Assembly: GCA_026993275.1 (NCBI GenBank)
Contig: JALWUB010000107.1
Coordinates: 1-7,910, forward strand
Length of the DNA stretch: 7,910 nt
Direction of reading: 5' to 3'
Origin: Robiginitomaculum sp.
Lineage (GTDB): Bacteria; Pseudomonadota; Alphaproteobacteria; Caulobacterales; Maricaulaceae
Part shown: one piece after another, positions 5,773 to 7,910 of the stretch
How positions within the stretch are numbered: the first letter of the stretch is position 1
Layout: every line of letters starts with the position of its first letter
Made by a program: the position numbers and the translations under genes
Notes under the pieces: generated by a model
What the model saw: only the letters and a program-made list of their open reading frames with translations
Database searches by the model: none
What the model was told of the DNA's origin: nothing

Positions 5773-7749
5773 ATGCAATCACTGCCGATAGAAAGACAAA
5801 CGCTTGCAGCCGTATTGCTGCGGCTTGGGGGGCAAGCCGAAGCGGCTGCGAGATTATGCCGCCAGCACATCGATTCCGGTCAAGACTCGGCAGAATGGCA
5901 GATGAATCTTGCGCTTGCGCTTGCAGACATGGGCGCAGACAAGAAAGACCTGTTCAGTCTCTTGACCAAGATTCTGGAGGAAAACGCGGGCAATCCCCGC
6001 GCCTGCAGCCGCTTTGCCCTGTGTGTTCCAGACTATGTCCGCCGGGAGGAGGCCCTGGTCAAACTTGAGCAGGCCTGCGCTCATGCAGGTGATGATCCAG
6101 GAACCGTGCTTGAAATTGCTGCGTCTTATCTTTGGCTGCAACAATACAAAAATGCGATTCCATATCTGGTTAAAGCCCAGAGGCTATTGCCAGAGAGCGG
6201 TGTTGTTGCCGCCTTGCTGGCCCAGGCGCGCCTGATGACTGGTCAGTTAGAAGACGCGCTGGCCTGTGCACGAATGGCCTGGCGTATAGATCCAGGCACC
6301 ATGCATGCCGCCAAATGGCTCTTGCCGCTGGCCATCTGCAATCAGGCCCAGCAAGACGCCCAGCAATGCCTGTCCTGGTTTTCCAGCCTTGACACTGACA
6401 GGGCGGCCGAACTGATCATCCACTGGGCTCAGACTCTGGAAGATTTGCGCTGCTTTCCGCAAGCGGCAACAATTTTCAGGTCGCTGCAAGAAGCCAGGCC
6501 ACACAGTTTTTATGCGAATGCCAGATATGGAGAGCTGCTCCTGAAGGCTTACCAGCCGCTGGAGGCCAGGCAGGCCCTGCAACAGGCTTTGTTGGCAAAG
6601 CCTGACGATGCCGGCGTTCTGGCGGCCTTGGCCAGATGTCACATCCAGCTGGGCGATTTGGAGGAGGCCAAGGCCTGCTTGCGCAAAAGCATTGAAGCAA
6701 ACCCGGTCCAGATACCCGCCTATGTGTTGCTGAGCGACCTGGATGCGTCCGCCCTTGACGGCGCTTCAGTGCAGAATTTGCAAACTGCGGTCAATACCGA
6801 AACCGGCGATCGCGAAGCCAGGGCTTCAGGCCTGCTGGCATTGGCCCGTCATGATGAAGCACGACGGCTTTATGACGGGGCCTTTGACAAGATGGTTAAG
6901 GCCAACATTTTTCTGAAAACATGTTATCAAGAACGGGGTCACGGCTATGATCCGGCAGCAATAAGGCAAGAGGTAAAGTCTATAAAGACGTGTTTTAACG
7001 CTGAGATCATGCAGCGCCTGAAGTGGAAGGGAAGGGATGCAGAAACACGCGTTTTCATACTCGGCATGCCAAGGTCCGGCACGACCTTAACAGAGCAAAT
7101 GCTGTCGTGCCATTCGCGCATTGCCGGTTTGGGGGAGAACGACATTTTGCGCATGTTTTGGGTGCAAATCCGTGCAGCGCTCAAACGCGGTGAAAGCGCT
7201 GAGGCATACATAGGCGCGCATATTGACGAATGGCGCAGCATATACCAGCAGAGCATGCCGGCCCCAGATACCAGAGCAGATGTTCTGATTGATAAACTGC
7301 CTCTCAATTTTTGGCATATTGGCCTTGTTTCCATATTGTTCCCAACAGCAAAAATCATTTATGCCAAACGCTGCCCTCAGGACGTCTGCCTCTCCATTTT
7401 CCGCTTGCGCTTTCCCTACGCCTTCTCGTTCGCCAATGATCTGGATGACATTGCCGATTATTACTGCCAGCACAGGGACATCATGGCGCACTGGCAACAG
7501 CACAGCCCCTTGGATATTCTGGAAAGCCGGTATGAGACTCTGGTTGCTTCTCCAGAGGAGCATGGCCGCCTGCTCACCGATTTCATTGGCGTCGACTGGG
7601 AGCCGGCATGTCTGGATTTTCATAAAAGCCAAAGAGAGGTTTTTACCTTGAGCGGAACGCAGGTCCGGCGGCCAATCTATCACTCGGCCGCACAGCGCTG
7701 GAAACGGTACGCGCACAGATTGCCTTCGTCCGTTCTGAACCTGGGATAA
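5773..7749 (+). CDS. TPR-repeat sulfotransferase family protein
   Basis: The 658-residue protein joins tetratricopeptide repeats to a sulfotransferase domain. TPR-like helix pairs are seen near residues 10-40, 110-175 and 243-312 (for example LARCHIQLGDLEEAKACLRKSIEANP). The C-terminal domain (about 425-645) opens with ILGMPRSGTTLTEQML, the 5'-phosphosulfate loop for PAPS (Pro433-Thr438). GLGEND follows, with Glu455 at the likely place of the catalytic Glu in tyrosylprotein sulfotransferases. DKLPLNF (507-513) and a 3'-phosphate region RCPQDVCLS (533-541) come next; this last usually reads RDPxDxCLS. Transfer of sulfate to an unknown protein, glycan or small molecule is the likely role. There is no signal peptide. 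The start is uncertain: ATG at 5773 and an in-frame TTG at 5764 both lack a strong ribosome binding site, and ATG is preferred. Base composition is much lower in GC than upstream genes, suggesting a separate origin. Confidence 0.85.
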   Translation: MQSLPIERQTLAAVLLRLGGQAEAAARLCRQHIDSGQDSAEWQMNLALALADMGADKKDLFSLLTKILEENAGNPRACSRFALCVPDYVRREEALVKLEQACAHAGDDPGTVLEIAASYLWLQQYKNAIPYLVKAQRLLPESGVVAALLAQARLMTGQLEDALACARMAWRIDPGTMHAAKWLLPLAICNQAQQDAQQCLSWFSSLDTDRAAELIIHWAQTLEDLRCFPQAATIFRSLQEARPHSFYANARYGELLLKAYQPLEARQALQQALLAKPDDAGVLAALARCHIQLGDLEEAKACLRKSIEANPVQIPAYVLLSDLDASALDGASVQNLQTAVNTETGDREARASGLLALARHDEARRLYDGAFDKMVKANIFLKTCYQERGHGYDPAAIRQEVKSIKTCFNAEIMQRLKWKGRDAETRVFILGMPRSGTTLTEQMLSCHSRIAGLGENDILRMFWVQIRAALKRGESAEAYIGAHIDEWRSIYQQSMPAPDTRADVLIDKLPLNFWHIGLVSILFPTAKIIYAKRCPQDVCLSIFRLRFPYAFSFANDLDDIADYYCQHRDIMAHWQQHSPLDILESRYETLVASPEEHGRLLTDFIGVDWEPACLDFHKSQREVFTLSGTQVRRPIYHSAAQRWKRYAHRLPSSVLNLG

Positions 7750-7750
7750 C

Positions 7751-7766
7751 CAGGGGCTCTGCCCTG
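7751..7766 (+). terminator. Weak hairpin just after the sulfotransferase stop, possible terminator
   Basis: CAGGG (7751-7755) pairs with CCCTG (7762-7766), one base after the TAA stop, with an extra C-G pair beyond a bulged G and a TCT loop. The position is right for a transcription end, but no T-run follows, so a classic rho-independent terminator is not shown. Confidence 0.3.
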
Positions 7767-7910
7767 TGGCGCGCCTCGACCATGTTCCAGCCTCGTGTTT
7801 TGAAAAATGGCAAAACCGGCACGCTGCTGAAAAAAACCACCCGGGGCGCGGCAAATCGTCCTGCAAAGATGATTGCCAAGGGCCGCGCACGGTTCTAGCT
7901 TCGCGCAACA
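7767..7910. other. Intergenic tail without a supported gene
   Basis: These bases contain a second hairpin, GTTTTG (7797-7802) with CAAAAC (7811-7816) and an eight-base loop, and several A-runs. A 38-codon open frame at 7782-7898 is rich in Lys and Arg but has no ribosome binding site. I see no RNA gene or recognisable coding signal before the window ends. Confidence 0.4.

Noticed and set aside
7782..7898. 38-codon basic plus-strand open frame in the right tail
   Set aside because: There is no ribosome binding site and no recognisable motif, and an open frame this short is expected by chance.
7087..7908. 273-codon minus-strand open frame overlapping the sulfotransferase domain
   Set aside because: It is antisense to conserved motifs of the TPR-sulfotransferase gene and has no family features of its own.

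Overview
The window reads as chromosome of a high-GC proteobacterium, most likely an alphaproteobacterium. The reasons are the GC-rich codon use, the protein families present (a bacterial S10 peptidase, a leucine-pathway carboxylase subunit, and a patatin with one cyclic-nucleotide-binding domain) and plain AGGA-type ribosome binding sites. The lineage is inferred from family resemblance only. No rRNA, tRNA, CRISPR array, complete insertion sequence or phage gene is visible.

Layout. At the left edge, on the minus strand, is the first 134 codons of a secreted S10 serine-carboxypeptidase-like protein that runs off the window. A 188-bp divergent gap with small repeats separates it from a plus-strand DUF442 (TIGR01244) CX4R-type protein at 593-1111. 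This converges, with 12 bp between stop codons, on a minus-strand methylcrotonyl-CoA carboxylase carboxyltransferase subunit (1124-2728). A 113-bp divergent promoter region then leads to a plus-strand enoyl-CoA hydratase-superfamily gene carrying the full catalytic triad of a delta(3,5)-delta(2,4)-dienoyl-CoA isomerase (2842-3660). It is followed by a 585-residue cNMP-binding-like/patatin protein of the neuropathy-target-esterase type (3762-5519).

The character changes after 5519. A 244-bp AT-richer spacer holds an imperfect palindrome of about 155 bp (arms 5530-5571 and 5644-5684), which looks like a MITE-like or large palindromic repeat, and then a short perfect inverted repeat. Next comes a TPR-sulfotransferase gene (5773-7749) whose base composition is clearly lower in GC than its neighbours. 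The last 161 bases hold only weak hairpins and no convincing gene.

How the genes fit together. The carboxylase subunit and the isomerase both handle acyl-CoA thioesters: leucine catabolism, and beta-oxidation of unsaturated acids with odd-numbered double bonds. The patatin could supply fatty acids by lipid hydrolysis. This is a loose lipid/acyl-CoA neighbourhood rather than a proven pathway operon. The carboxylase gene stands alone, without its biotin-carrying partner. I see no clear evidence of a new multi-gene system. The items most worth checking are the palindromic element beside the compositionally odd sulfotransferase gene, and the patatin protein whose nucleotide-binding cassette lacks its usual arginine.
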